Source: Desulfobulbaceae bacterium (GTDB lineage: Bacteria > Desulfobacterota > Desulfobulbia > Desulfobulbales > UBA5123). Taken from it: DNA of 6,565 bases. The notes below the pieces were generated by a model. It was given only the letters and a program-made list of their open reading frames with translations, was not told where the DNA came from and did not search any database. The DNA lies in assembly GCA_029865195.1 (NCBI GenBank), contig JAOUHH010000163.1:1-6565 (forward strand), read 5' to 3'. Shown in pieces: positions 6,388 through 6,565 of this stretch (position 1 is the first letter of the stretch; each line of letters starts with the position of its first letter). The translations under genes were made by a program, and so were the position numbers.

Positions 6388-6565
6388 TCATCTCGTCCCG
6401 GCCGGATAGACCCTGGCCGGATCGCTGAAGTATTCCCGAGTGCTTCTGACCACCACCCCGCTCAGGCAGAGGAGCCCGATCAGGTTGGGCCAGGCCATCA
6501 TGGCGTTGAAGATGTCGGAGATGGTCCAGACGGTGTTCAGTTCAACCACCGCCCCCACCGGCAAC
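6388..6565 (-). CDS. Alanine/glycine:cation symporter (AGCS family), C-terminal 58 residues; 5' end outside window
   Basis: Only the end of the gene is present. The frame is open from the right edge to a TGA at 6390-6388. The visible segment includes ELNTVWTISDIFNAMMAWPN followed by the hydrophobic LIGLLCLSGVVV and then RSTREYF. This is the usual last transmembrane segment and tail of AGCS symporters (AlsT/DagA-like), in which a region of the form VWNIADxxNGLMAxPNLIALLLLS precedes the end. The family imports alanine or glycine with Na+ (or H+) through the inner membrane. The tail after the last helix is short (about 15 residues). The assignment rests on a short stretch but the pattern is distinctive. 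The next gene begins 48 bases downstream with no terminator-like hairpin, so cotranscription is possible. Confidence 0.82.
   Translation of the reverse strand, partial: LPVGAVVELNTVWTISDIFNAMMAWPNLIGLLCLSGVVVRSTREYFSDPARVYPAGTR

Overview
This is a compact, GC-rich bacterial segment. Every convincing gene lies on the minus strand, so transcription runs from right to left. Six protein genes are supported: four are complete and two are cut by the window edges. I see no rRNA, tRNA, insertion sequence, CRISPR array or phage gene, and no gap without a gene is longer than about 100 bases. The gene set suggests a Gram-negative chromosome. The TPR protein with a multi-pass membrane domain and the Na/Pi transporter with a PhoU-like tail would fit a Desulfobacterota (Deltaproteobacteria) genome, but that placement is an inference from gene style and not a measured assignment.

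Right to left, in transcription order, the layout is as follows. (a) 6565-6388 is the last 58 codons of an alanine/glycine:cation (AGCS) symporter. (b) 6339-5941 is a small four-helix membrane protein of unknown function. (c) 5913-4261 is a Na+/phosphate cotransporter-family protein with two inverted transport repeats and a PhoU-like cytoplasmic tail. (d) 4216-3476 is a spermidine-synthase-like, Rossmann-fold, SAM-binding-type protein that lacks the polyamine-binding landmarks. (e) 3473-1617 is a polytopic membrane protein of TMTC/GT-C type with five exact 34-residue TPR units at its C-terminus; its GTG start lies 2 bases after the stop of (d). (f) 1517 to the left edge is the first 505 residues of a Ca2+-type P-type ATPase, ending in the DPPR motif.

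Gaps within (a)-(e) are 48, 27, 44 and 2 bases, with no obvious terminator, so these genes could share a transcript. The 99-base gap before the ATPase gene holds a plausible sigma70-type promoter, which suggests the ATPase can be transcribed on its own. Functionally the segment is a membrane-transport neighbourhood (Na+-coupled amino acid uptake, Na+-coupled phosphate handling, cation export). Inside it sits a two-gene pair, (d) plus (e), whose role is not obvious and is the most interesting part. I found no clear evidence for a new multi-gene system. The points worth a second look are the (d)-(e) pair, the unnamed membrane protein (b), and a palindrome that overlaps the ribosome binding site of (b).
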